Positions 35,801 to 46,163 of a DNA stretch of 64,000 nucleotides are shown in pieces. The stretch's first letter is position 1. Each line of letters opens with the position of its first letter. The notes under the pieces were generated by a model. It saw only the letters and a list, made by a program, of their open reading frames with translations. It did not search any database and was not told the origin of the DNA. The stretch comes from Turbatrix aceti. Its lineage: Eukaryota > Nematoda > Chromadorea > Rhabditida > Panagrolaimidae. The DNA lies in contig OZ017767.1 in the NCBI GenBank assembly GCA_963969345.1, positions 12,034,471 through 12,098,470 on the forward strand, given 5' to 3'. The position numbers and the translations under genes were made by a program.

Positions 35801-38528
35801 CTGAAAAACCTTTTCAAATAGTTTGTTCTATCAGTCGTGATCGTAAATATCGAAATCGAAAATCGGCAATAAAAAATAATAACGGTGTTGTGGACTGAAT
35901 AGGTTGAATCCTCGAAGTCAACATTTTGATAGAAAACATTTCGATTTGTGAATTTTTTTGTAATCATTAAATAATTGGCGCAAAACTTGTAAACGTTATC
36001 GCGTGTTGTTTTAAGTTTCAAAATTAAACTATAATATTGTTTTTCTGCTCCAAACACCGAGTTCAGGGGTTTATGCAATAGTTTTCGTTTTAAAATAAGC
36101 ATGGGGGAAAACGCTTTTTTTTGAAAATCAAGAGTAAGAAGTGTAAATTAAAAAAAAATTACATGTCATTTTATCTTTTTTGAACCGACACAAAAATCTA
36201 ATGTCAGCGGTATGCTTTTTTAAAGTCGCTTTTCATATCATAACATCCAAATTGTTATTGTACTATTTTTTTGGTTACACACAACGAGTAATCTTGTCTC
36301 CAAATATTGAACTCCGTTTTTTCAGTTAAATTTTTTATACAGGTTTTGCCGTTCTCTTGCCACTCGGTACTAAACCACAAAAGTAATGATTCTGACCCTC
36401 TCCAGAACTTTGCTAATAATACTATTATTGTTCTGATTTTAGGTTTTCTGATCTCATTGCCAATGCCATTTGCGTTGACCACACCTTTTTTTCGGAGAGC
36501 ATATATACCATATCATATAAAAAAAGTACACAATAGGGTACACGCAGCCGACAAAATAGCAAGCCAGTCGACTTGTTGTAAACGTGTTTGTTCATATTTT
36601 GCGCTTCTTTCTCTCTTCGCTCATGCTTGATGCATCTTTCTGGGACTGTTTCTCTCACAGTTTTGTTCTTGCACCGGCGAGGTTTTTGACACTGAACACT
36701 GTACTTTGCGGACTGCACAGAAAAGGTGTAACTACTATGCTGTTGTTCTTCTTACACGCCCTAGAAATTATGGAGGAAGTGAAAGACATAGGGTTAATTT
36801 TTTTGTTGTTTATCAGCACATTTATTACGCTAGAAAAGAGAGAGACAGAATAGCGTCATCTAACACAAGTCCAAGCCCAAGAGGGAGGAGAGAGATTGGC
36901 GTTATCAAGCGACCGGTCGGCCGACCGGCCACCACCTTTCTTTCCGTAACACTAGTACTTTATCACGTATCCATTGCCTATGGCGTCCGGTCCGATGGGG
37001 ATGGTTGATGGGCTTAGGCAGTGACTCACGGTGATAGCGATCATTGACTATTTTTGGAATTTGTCTCAAACAATTTGGTCTTTGACTGGGAAATTTGTTT
37101 TCTGCCTTGCGATATTGATTTCTGCGATTGTAATGCTTTTCGAATTTTGAGCTTAAAAAAATTGTTTTTAGAACGTTAGAAAATTAAATGTTACATTTTC
37201 GAATCTTTGGATGAAAAAACTTTTATTTATGACAAAAAGGACAAATAGGATTGTAAATTTTTGTAGGCTTCATGAACTTGATATTTTACATATTGCGCAC
37301 AACACCAACAAAATTTCCTTTCATTAAAAAAGAAATCAAATCATCAAAGTTTACGCTAATCAGTTGGTGACGACGGAAACGACCAACTGCCTGAATAGTA
37401 TATACGCATGAATCACAGCTTTTCTTATCCTTATCACTTACTCACTCCTACTACTAAGTATGCTCCGCCTCCAACTTTTTCGAATGAACAAAACAATATG
37501 CGTACTTTTTTTTGTTCGCCCCTTTTCTTTGATCGACGCCGAGTACATGGCTTCTCCAAAAATTTTTCATGCTTGCAAAAGTTTTGGAGGAGCCGTAAAA
37601 GCACGCAAATCCCGTCGGTGATGATTCACGTCGAAGACGACGAAGAAGGCAGTGATGGTGAAGAAGGAGGAGGAGGTAGTTTTGGTAATGATATGTGTAT
37701 AATGTTTGCGTAGTGTCAATCTTTCCGGTTGTTGTGCAGGAGGTTGTTCGAAAGATGGTAGTGCGTCGGTCTGTATGTATCTACGTGTGCAGGAAAGGGC
37801 CTTGTTCTCACTACTCACTACCTTGGTGGGAAGCGAATGGGGAAGTCTGCTTGTTGCCAAGTTTGACAGAACTGTGCTCTGATAGAGGATCTCCAAGGAT
37901 AAAATTTATCAGTTTTTTAGGGGTTTGCACATTTGTTGAATTTGTTTTGATCATGCTATACAAAAAAAGTCTATGTACATTTTGTTAGCATTTTTGACGT
38001 CATTTTCGAAATTTTTTACTTTCAAGTTTGATAAGTCAGAAATTCACCGTAAAAAAACATTTCAAAAAAAATTTTAATAAGAAGTCCTCCAACAGTGCTA
38101 AAAATTGATGAACAGTTTTCTTGTTTTGTTTTTTTTGTATTCACATTGCTGAACACTTTCATTCAAGACGCCTCGGGATTATCACTCGTCGATGATAGAG
38201 ACGGCCGCACGACTGACTGACTTTGTTCCATTGCATAAATTTTTTTCTCTGTTCTGCCGATTGGCGTGTTCGCATTCGTGCTCGTAGTCGGTGTTCTTGT
38301 TGCTATTCTACAGTATCTACCTGCACACCGAAAGAAAAAAAATATCCGGTGTGCAAAAACAAAAAAAGAAGCGCGTGAAAGTATCGATAGCTTCTTACGT
38401 GCGTTTACAATTATATTTTATAACTTTATCACTCTGATAATTTCTAGTATCTGTAACTGATTGGAAACAGCTTGAACGCGATCTATCATTCTGCATTCTG
38501 TTTGAACTCGTTTAAACGATATCAAGTC
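29855..38528. other. 8.7-kb region without recognisable genes upstream of the KLF gene
   Basis: Long AT-rich stretches with islands of higher GC (about 32030-32180, 33600-34160, 35600-35780, 36540-37020 and 37590-37800). The open frames lack domains, codon character and coherent splice sites. Because a developmental transcription factor follows, regulatory DNA and 5' non-coding exons of the KLF gene are the likeliest content. An acidic reading (DDEEGSDGEEGGGG) at about 37630-37680 was noted but could not be placed in a gene. Confidence 0.5.
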
Positions 38529-41445
38529 ATGCATGTCCACGCGCAGACAGCCCCAAGTCTTGATGCCCAGCAGTTATACAACAGCAACACCGAAAACTAC
38601 GTTGCTGCGGCCGCTGCTGCAGCAGCTTCATGCATACCAATCAAGTCGGAGGGCGTGCTGTATCCTGGTAAGTCTGAAAATTCACATATTATATTATCTG
38701 CTCGCTTTGATGAAGAGGCTTTTGGGGAGACGTTATTAAATTCTAGTTGATTTTTTTGTGAAAACCAACAAAATAATTTCCACTGAAAAAAACCTTTTTT
38801 TTCAAATTGTTTTGGAATAATTTGAACTTAATTTAAAGTTTTGTTCTGCTCCCCAAAAACAAGATTTTTTTCATTTTATCTCTTAGTCTCTTAGTTTTAC
38901 GTTTTCTTTTCTCGCCTGGCCAAGCGTCGTTTACTTTAACTCGACGTTTCTTAAATATTCTTTTTTTGGATACTTTCTTTCTCTTTCTTCCTTTACCCTA
39001 CCATCCGCAAACTTGAAGCCATAAGGAGAAAGCAAAAAAAAGTCGACACGACAAATATGGTCTCCTTTTTGTTCACCTCCTTCCTCTTTTCCCTTCCCGG
39101 AGGAGCTTGAAGATTTTATTTTTATTATTTGTTTGCCGATCATGCACACGTTGTCGTCGGGCTGCTTTCAATCACCAAATTCAGCCACGACGGCGGCCTG
39201 AAGAGCATACATGCGCGCACAAAAGCTGCTTTCTTTTTTCTTTTTTTTCACTTTTTAGGAACAACTTTTTTTTCACTTTTTTATCAGTTACCCAGTTTTT
39301 TTTTGATTTTCAAAAAACAAATACTTTTTGCAAAAGCAAATTTTTTAGACTTTCGAATCCAAGGATCGGGATATCCCTACGAATACGATCACGGCATGGC
39401 TGACCCGTTGGCCACATTTGGGCACGGTGCTTTCTACAACTTTTACAACACAGACGGCTACAATCCCTACACTTTGGCTCCAGGACTTGCCGTCGATCCC
39501 TCTGCTACCGTAACCCCTCACCACAACCAGCAGCATGTTCCCCGGCAATCGTCGACGTCATCTTCGAATTCAAGCTTCTCTCCTGACTCGCCGTGCCTTT
39601 TGCAGGCAACTTCATCCCTTGAATATGACGAAATCGCGCGTGCTCTGCCGGACGAAGTCCGCGAAAAAGTTTTCAATCCGCCGTCTGCGACAAATCCACA
39701 GCACTACAGTCGTGGTGCTCGACGAAATCGTGCGCAGCTTGACGACAAGCGCAACCATCGCTGCAATCATCCAGGTATGGAGGAGGGGTAATCTGATGCT
39801 TAGTCTGAAGTTGACATAGATACGTAAACTTTTTGGACACTCAAGAGGGGGCTAAAAAGCGGGGGAGATTATCGCCGTCGATTAGTGGCAACAGCCACTT
39901 GACCACGGCTTTGGGTGACGATTAGTTGGTTTGTTGTAGTGAAACCAAAACAAACTCGCTGCTTCTTTGGCCTCCTTTTTTGATGGCATAAATTTTTTTG
40001 CAACAATTTGTTTTTGGTTTTTTTGTTGTGGTTTGTTTTCACTATTTTTTTAAGTAATATACTGTAATCCAAATTATTAAAAAATTGTTTCAGGCTGCGA
40101 CAAGGTCTACACTAAATCCAGTCACCTCAAAGCACACTGTCGTCTGCATACAGGTAAGTGCATTACTAATATTAACAGCGCTTAAAAAAGAACACCGCAA
40201 AAGCCATCCAATATTTTTTGATTACCGTAATAAACGGTGCGCAGGTACAAAAGATTTGTTCGGCGCCAATCAAAGGAAAAGAAAGATGGTCGGTGTCCTC
40301 GTCTTTTCGCGCGGTTCGGCTGTCTCGAGAATATTGACCCTAAATGGCAGTTACATTTATATTCATTCCACCGATCGGCGCGCGGAGAAGGCACTATAAA
40401 CTGTTGCAAAAGCAAAGCGCGCCGATGCACGTTTCCGACACCGCCGCCGTAACCAAATAGTATGAGAACCGATCGTTTCCGTTCAGAGAGTTTCTTCTTC
40501 TCTTAATTAGATGCGCTACTTACAATTAAAGCTCTTCCCTGTCATTCACCTGGTCACCCGTTTCTCGCGCGCTCAAACCACCCGAAAAAGTTATTGTTTA
40601 TTTACCGCCGAGCCCCAAATAAGGAGGGTGACTCACAAGCGCGGGCGGCGGATGGGAAGTTTGTCAACGAGTTGTTGTTTTGTCACTGACTAAGAAGGGG
40701 GATAGATGGAGGTGGTGGTAATATGATCTGATTCAGTGAGAAGCGTGCTCTTCTGATTCGTTGGAAAGAAAAGTTGGGGGAGCAGATGAGTGCGTAAATT
40801 GAACACTTACATTAGATCGCTAATCGGGTTCTTAAGCGGATTATAACTCAATTAAATGTATTGTTACAAATCTCTTAAGAAAAAACGTAGGGTCTAAATT
40901 AAATATTTTTGATAGTGTAATGAAAATCCCAAAAAAAACACTGTGTGCAATAATGAAAACTTGGCAAAATGAGTTTGAAAAAAAACATCTTGAAGCAAAA
41001 AGTTGTTGATCATACATAAGTTGTACATTGCGCATATAGTTTCCAAAAAAATGTATTTTTAAAATTAAACATTTTTTTACAATTGAACCAAATTTCTCTG
41101 TTTTCAGGCGAAAAGCCGTACCAATGTATGGTGCCAAACTGCAAATGGACGTTTGCACGAAGCGATGAACTGACCCGCCACTACCGCAAACATACCGGAG
41201 CAAAACCATTCAAGTGCTGCGACTGCGATCGGCGTTTCGCTCGCAGCGATCATCTTCAGTTGCACCGAAAGAGACACGAGCCCAAGGAAACCCGGGTTGC
41301 CCTTCAGCCGCAGCCTCATGCCCTCCAGCAACAACAACAGCAGCACCAACAACAACAACAGCAACAGCAACTGCAACAGCAGAACGTGCTGGCTGCAATG
41401 TACCAATCAGCGCATAGTTTTGCAATCCATCCGGTGGGATACTAA
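38529..41445 (+). CDS. Kruppel-like zinc-finger transcription factor (KLF)
   Basis: Four exons, 38529-38667, 39349-39774, 40094-40153 and 41108-41445; GT-AG introns all in phase 1, 320 residues from ATG 38529. Three C-terminal C2H2 fingers bind GC/CACCC boxes in the nucleus. Finger 1 is [19 protein letters not shown], split by an intron before its second Cys. Finger 2 has CMVPNC...[14 protein letters not shown]. Finger 3 has [17 protein letters not shown]. Linkers are HTGEKPY and HTGAKPF. Finger spacing and the SSHLKAH/SDELTRH/SDHLQLH contact helices are diagnostic of KLFs. The N-terminal part holds a run of eight Ala, an IKSE sequence that fits a SUMOylation site (psi-K-x-E), Tyr-rich and Ser-rich activation-like segments, and the protein ends in a poly-Gln tract. 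Further 5' exons are possible. AATAAA is at 41897-41902. The C. elegans paralogue (klf-1, -2 or -3) cannot be chosen by eye. Confidence 0.92.
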
Positions 41446-42474
41446 TGAATCCATGAATCCGAGTTTTTTCGCTGCTTTCGCGTGCATATTTTTTGTAAAA
41501 TTGTTGGTTGTCGTGGTGTCGTGCCTTCTACTTGTCTTGTCTTTGTCTTCGTCGAAAAAAATCATCCAAGCATCTCTCACCTGGAACACATGGTTATTCT
41601 GTGCAATATTAATGAAACAAATTGTCAATTTCTGTGAAAATCGAAAAAACACCTGTCTTTGTAAAATGGAAACGATATGCGTTCGTTTGTCTTGCAGACG
41701 TACCATTTTCAAATTTTGTTTTATACTTTCTTTGATGCATTGTAATGACAAATTTCTTTACCCAATTTGATTTATTTTCTTTCAAAAAATTTTCCTTTTT
41801 ATTTTAGGTATTTTTGATCAAAACTGTCTATTCTTTTTCTGTCAGTTGTCTATCTTCCTTCAAAGTTTTAATACATACATATAAATATATATTGTGAATA
41901 AAAAAGTCATGCTGTTTTTGTTCTTGAACGGCTGAGAGGAAAGACGAGAAGCGAAATGAAAAGTAGTCTAAAGAACACGCGGTTGCACGGTTCGTTGCAC
42001 TTTAATGGAAAGGCAAAGTAAGACTTGATGTGTAACAGTTAGAAGAATTTTTATTTTATTCTGAAAACCTTATACTACAATTTTTAGTTGTTTTGGAGTT
42101 CTTGACAGCAAATGTACAGTATTTTTAAGACAAAAAAATAATAAATAATTGTCTACTTGTTCACAAAAAAACTATAAAATAGATTCCGTTTTATTTAAAT
42201 TAATAAACACTTGAAAATATTCAAAATCTGATAGAAGCTTATTCATGGTATAGTAACACTGGTCTAAAAATCTTGCCACCTACAATACATTTATTTTGTT
42301 AAAAAAAACCTTTGACTTATTTTATTTAAAACACCTTTGATTCCTTGATTTGAAACTGGTCGAATTTTCTACCTTTATCTCATTACAGTGAATCCGTTCA
42401 TCCTTATTTCATTTAAAAACGGGTGTGTGTGTATTTGAACATGTGTATCTCTGACTGAATAATACCATCGATAT
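41446..42474. other. KLF 3' UTR and intergenic DNA
   Basis: Holds the KLF poly(A) signal AATAAA at 41897-41902 and AT-rich DNA without coding character, up to the left end of an inverted-repeat element. Confidence 0.55.
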
Positions 42475-43314
42475 CCCAAGGTCTGTTATCTATGAGTTTA
42501 TAGACTCTATAAATTTTATAGAGCAGTTATAGCCAAACATACTATGTTTTAGATAGCGAACAAGCTATATAGACATGAAAAAAATTTGCAAAAAAATTCT
42601 TCTCTATATAGAGAAGAGAGTTAGCTATAAAAAAATAGCTAAACGGGAATAAAGTTATGACAAAACGTTTTGGCAATCCGTCTTTAATTTACCTGAAAAT
42701 AATTTGCATTTCATGAAATTACTTCAACTGTTATCAAAAAAAATTCAGTGTGATTTCATTTCGTGATTTTGTGTCGCAACGTAAGTGTTTGTGGGGTGCG
42801 GAATTCTATTTTTTTCAGTTTTTGCCGGCAAAAACTGAAGATCTACTGCGAGGATGCTGGATGCGACAAATATCAGAGCTATGTTTTGGAGTTTTCGAGT
42901 GTTACGGCCTAACATCCGTTAAACATCGCCTGTCATATACTTTTCACAAATCTATTTATAAAAAAAATTGTATCCGATTTGGTGCGTTCGAAACAGAGGA
43001 AATAAATGTAAAGGGAAAAAGTCAAAAAAATAGGTCTGGAAAAAGATCTGGAAAAAATCAAAAGCAACACAACTCCACGTGGCGAATCTGCCACGATCGC
43101 AAAACACTGTAATATGCAAATTTGAAGTATTTGAGAATGAAAGCCATTTTTTTACAGATAACACGCTTTAGCTATATAGACAAGGTGAACATTTGCATCA
43201 TTTTGTTGTCTATATAGACAAGAGTGTTAGCTAAAATATAGTATAAATTTCTCTATTTCTGCTCTATAAAGCGTCTATAATTTGTCTATAAATCGCTTTA
43301 TAGATTACCTTGGG
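42475..43314. mobile_element. 840-bp inverted-repeat element with CCCAAGGT termini
   Basis: The left end at 42475 (CCCAAGGT) and right end at 43314 (ACCTTGGG) begin imperfect inverted repeats of about 60-70 bp, both rich in TATAGA/TCTATA and both containing TTTATAGAGCAG. Inner palindromes (CTCTATATAGAGAAGAG near 42601; GTCTATATAGACAAG near 43209) add further foldback potential. A TAT triplet lies on both flanks, so a 3-bp target duplication is possible. The internal open frame at 42750-43112 has no recognisable domain. Confidence 0.65.
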
Positions 43315-43790
43315 TATACTTACCGCATGACTTTTCTTGATTGGTCTTTAACACGTTCGCCATCAGACAGACCAGGAAGAAGAGGAGGAGGAGAAGGAGA
43401 AAATGGAATCAACGGTTCGGGGACTTTTCATTTTTTGAGGGCGGATAAGCACATAAGAAGGCGACCGAACCAACCAGTCAGTTGAGGTTCGAATTGGTCA
43501 AACTTTGACTTTCATTTCGTGATCATGGATTATGAAAAAAACACCGTCAAAATTTTGCTTTTTTAAAACATAAATTTCACGACATCCTTATTTGTCACAG
43601 TTTTTGTCCTTGCCCTGTATTGATACTCTCCTTGGCCCCTTTTTTTAAACAAAACTTCAAATTGAGGTCACGGTCGGTGCACGATCTCTCTGCTGACCCG
43701 CGCATGACCCAGTGTCCAGTGTCCGCCTTCCGGACATTGTCATCTATCCCCCATTGAATTTTTTGTTCATTGCAGCAAAAAACTCCGGAA
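43315..43790. other. Upstream region of the Ly6-like gene
   Basis: No exon is supported. A TTCATTGCAG acceptor ends at 43774, 16 bases before ATG 43791, without a cis donor; it fits spliced-leader addition. Confidence 0.5.
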
Positions 43791-44398
43791 ATGTTAACTT
43801 ACAATTTTGCTATCGTGTCTGTATTTTTTGGTCTTCTGCCTGTTGCTTTCGGCTTTGAATGCCACGCGTGCAATGCCATCGATGACGGCTCCGACATCGA
43901 TGACTGCTCCGATGACGTCGAAACATGCCCCGAAGGCGTGGACAGCTGTTCGATGGTGGTCTTCCGCCCGAGCTCTGGTGGATCTCTGAGGGTTCGAAAA
44001 TTCTGCACTGCAGTTGGCACTCCGAGCTATGAATACCTGTCCACGTTCCCAGGCAGCTCATTGTGCCAGAATATTGAAACCGTGAGTTTTTGAAAAATTT
44101 TTCACAGAATTACAAAAAATTCAAGGCAAGCGTCATGATCCCTCCGCCAGTTTCGTCCACTTCTGATGAGGAACGCGAACTCGTTCGTGCAAAACGCATC
44201 CGTCGGGGAGAACCCCCGGCGCCGCCAATGTCGCAGTCGGCTACCCTTGTTTGCGTCTGTACTACCAATCGCTGCAATGAAGGCACCTACAATGACATGA
44301 TCCGACGGACAATTCTTCGATCTATTGAGACGCCATCCATGAAGCTTGTTCCGGTCGACGTTCAAGTAGAATCAGACGACCTACAGTTTGTTGACTAA
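43791..44398 (+). CDS. Secreted Ly6/uPAR-like (three-finger) protein
   Basis: Two exons, 43791-44081 and 44108-44398 (26-bp intron, GT-AG, phase 0), 193 residues. The N-terminus is a signal peptide (MLTYNFAIVSVFFGLLPVAFG). The mature part begins FECHACNA, then CSDD, TCPEG, SCSMVVF, RKFCTAV and LCQNIE, and after a basic insert comes LVCVCTTNRCNEG. The C-x2-C start and the closing CxC...xxCN motif are the marks of the Ly6/three-finger fold. An unusual feature is an insertion of about 45 residues with a KRIRRG stretch before the final cysteines, which could be a furin-type processing site. There is no C-terminal hydrophobic GPI signal, so the protein is probably secreted rather than anchored. 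Role unknown; nematode relatives modulate channels or neuropeptide signalling. The 26-bp intron is very short; splicing is inferred from frame and borders. Confidence 0.78.
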
Positions 44399-45000
44399 CA
44401 AGGATACCAAATGTTATTACTTGTTACGTTCTCATGTGTTACTTGTATTTATATCAAAAACAACAACTTTGTAATATAATCCCGTCAATTATGTCATATT
44501 TTCATAAATGTAATTGTAACAAATTTGGACGTACTGATCAGCACTGAAAAAAATGAAGCATTTCCGAAAAAAAAGGTGTATTGTTTTATCTCGTACATGT
44601 TACTTGACGTTGAAAACGTTCATTGAGCAGGTTGAAAATTATTTTATAAAACAAATTTCCACAAATATCTTCATAAAAGAACTTTCATATCTGCTACGTG
44701 TCAAAAAATATAAAAGTGTGTAAGTATGTCGCATCAATGTTGCATCAAAAAATAGAAAGACACTTATTTAATGCTGCAAATGTTCGTAAACATTAATTAC
44801 ATGTACCCCTTGAAGTGCATAATTATTATTACAAAAAATCTCACAAAGCTCATTTTCTTAGAGAGATTATAAATAACGTCCAATTGTAGTAATTTGAAAG
44901 TGTCATAAAAAATATTTACGTTCAGATGTTCAAGTAACTATTATAATTGCGGTGTGATAGTGTGCCGCAAAATTTGTGTATAATTTTGCGTTGTAGTAAC
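44399..45000. other. AT-rich gap upstream of the chemoreceptor cluster
   Basis: Nothing coding is seen; the promoter of the first chemoreceptor gene (ATG 45001) should lie here. Confidence 0.5.
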
Positions 45001-45219
45001 ATGTTTCTCAAAATATACAATTTCTTCGGATTTACAGCTTCAATCCTAGGATTTGCACTCAACTCAATTTTATTGTATATGATTTGGTGTGTAAAAGTCG
45101 ACGACGTCAAGGCTTATAATCCAATTTTGATGCAAACAAATCTTGTTGATCTGATTGTTGTATCACTACAGCTTTTCGCTATGCCGGTATAGAACAGGGT
45201 TCAAATGTGTCATATATAA

Positions 45220-45614
45220 TGTTGTATCCGCGGCGTAAGGCAAAAGAGGAAGACAAAGAAGTGTTGCAACCCGCGCTCCAACCTTTGGCGCGAGGGGCCA
45301 GCCGCGCGAGCTAGCAAGTCGTTAGACAAATGACTTGCGCCCGCGGACGCGATCAACACCTTGTTCCCTCTCTTTGTCCATCTCCTTGCCACAGTATCCG
45401 GGAGCAAACAACGCCCCATTAGCATTTTTATATAAGAGCCTAAGACACGGGGTTTCACTAACCACTGTCTAGGGCCGAGTCCCCCGGTTGCTTGTTGTAA
45501 TTTGTGTGATTTTTACTGAATAAATTTGATTGTTGTATTGTGATATTGTGATTGTTGGTATTTGTGTTAGAGGAGTTAAGTAGGGAGCCTTAGAGAGGAA
45601 CCGGGTACACATTA
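45220..45614 (+). repeat. 5' LTR of the Gypsy-like element
   Basis: Begins TGTTGTATCC and ends GTACACATTA. The boundaries are set by identity with the 3' LTR and by the TATAA target duplication. Carries a TATA box near 45430 and AATAAA near 45519. Confidence 0.92.
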
Positions 45615-46163
45615 CTGGTGCCACTCCCGCTCTAAAGGCACCCCCTGCCTCCTCCCCATTTTTCCGGAAAAATTGCCCCTGCCCTATTGTCTATTGTGTG
45701 ATATTTTATTTTGTGTAACGTCTTTTGATGACAAACTCTCGGCATACGTACTCGAAAATGCCATCCCTATTCGAAAACTGCCACACCGTCGAGCAGCTAG
45801 TCAAAACGCTGATGGTATTCGAAAAGAGCACGTTGTTATCGATAAATAATTTGGAAACCGCGATCAAGGAAGCAAAGGAGGACATTCAGACCCTCAAGGA
45901 TCGACAAACGGATGATATTGAAGAGAAGGTGAACATTGCGCTCACAGAGAAGATTGGTGATGCTGTGCACGGCGACACAGACAAGTACGATGAATTGAAG
46001 AAGCTTCTTGGAACGGCTTTTACGAAGCAAACGACGGATCACGAGAAAACTACGATACGATTGACGGCATTGACCGAACTAACTACGAAGGCGTGCAACG
46101 CTACGAAACAGCTTGATGAGCTGCGTGACGAAATCCGTAAACTGGAGACGAAAATTAACGAAC

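Noticed and set aside
37408..37713. Plus-strand frame starting MNHSFSYPYHLLTPTTKYAPP with an acidic end
   Set aside because: It was tested as a 5' exon of the KLF gene, but the available donors do not match the phase of the exon at 38529 and the middle is low complexity.
42750..43112. 120-codon frame inside the CCCAAGGT element
   Set aside because: No transposase or other domain; Lys/Asn/Phe-rich chance frame.
45210..45458. 82-codon minus-strand frame repeated at 49777-50073
   Set aside because: Both copies are the antisense of the LTRs and are explained by the LTR repeat, not by a gene.
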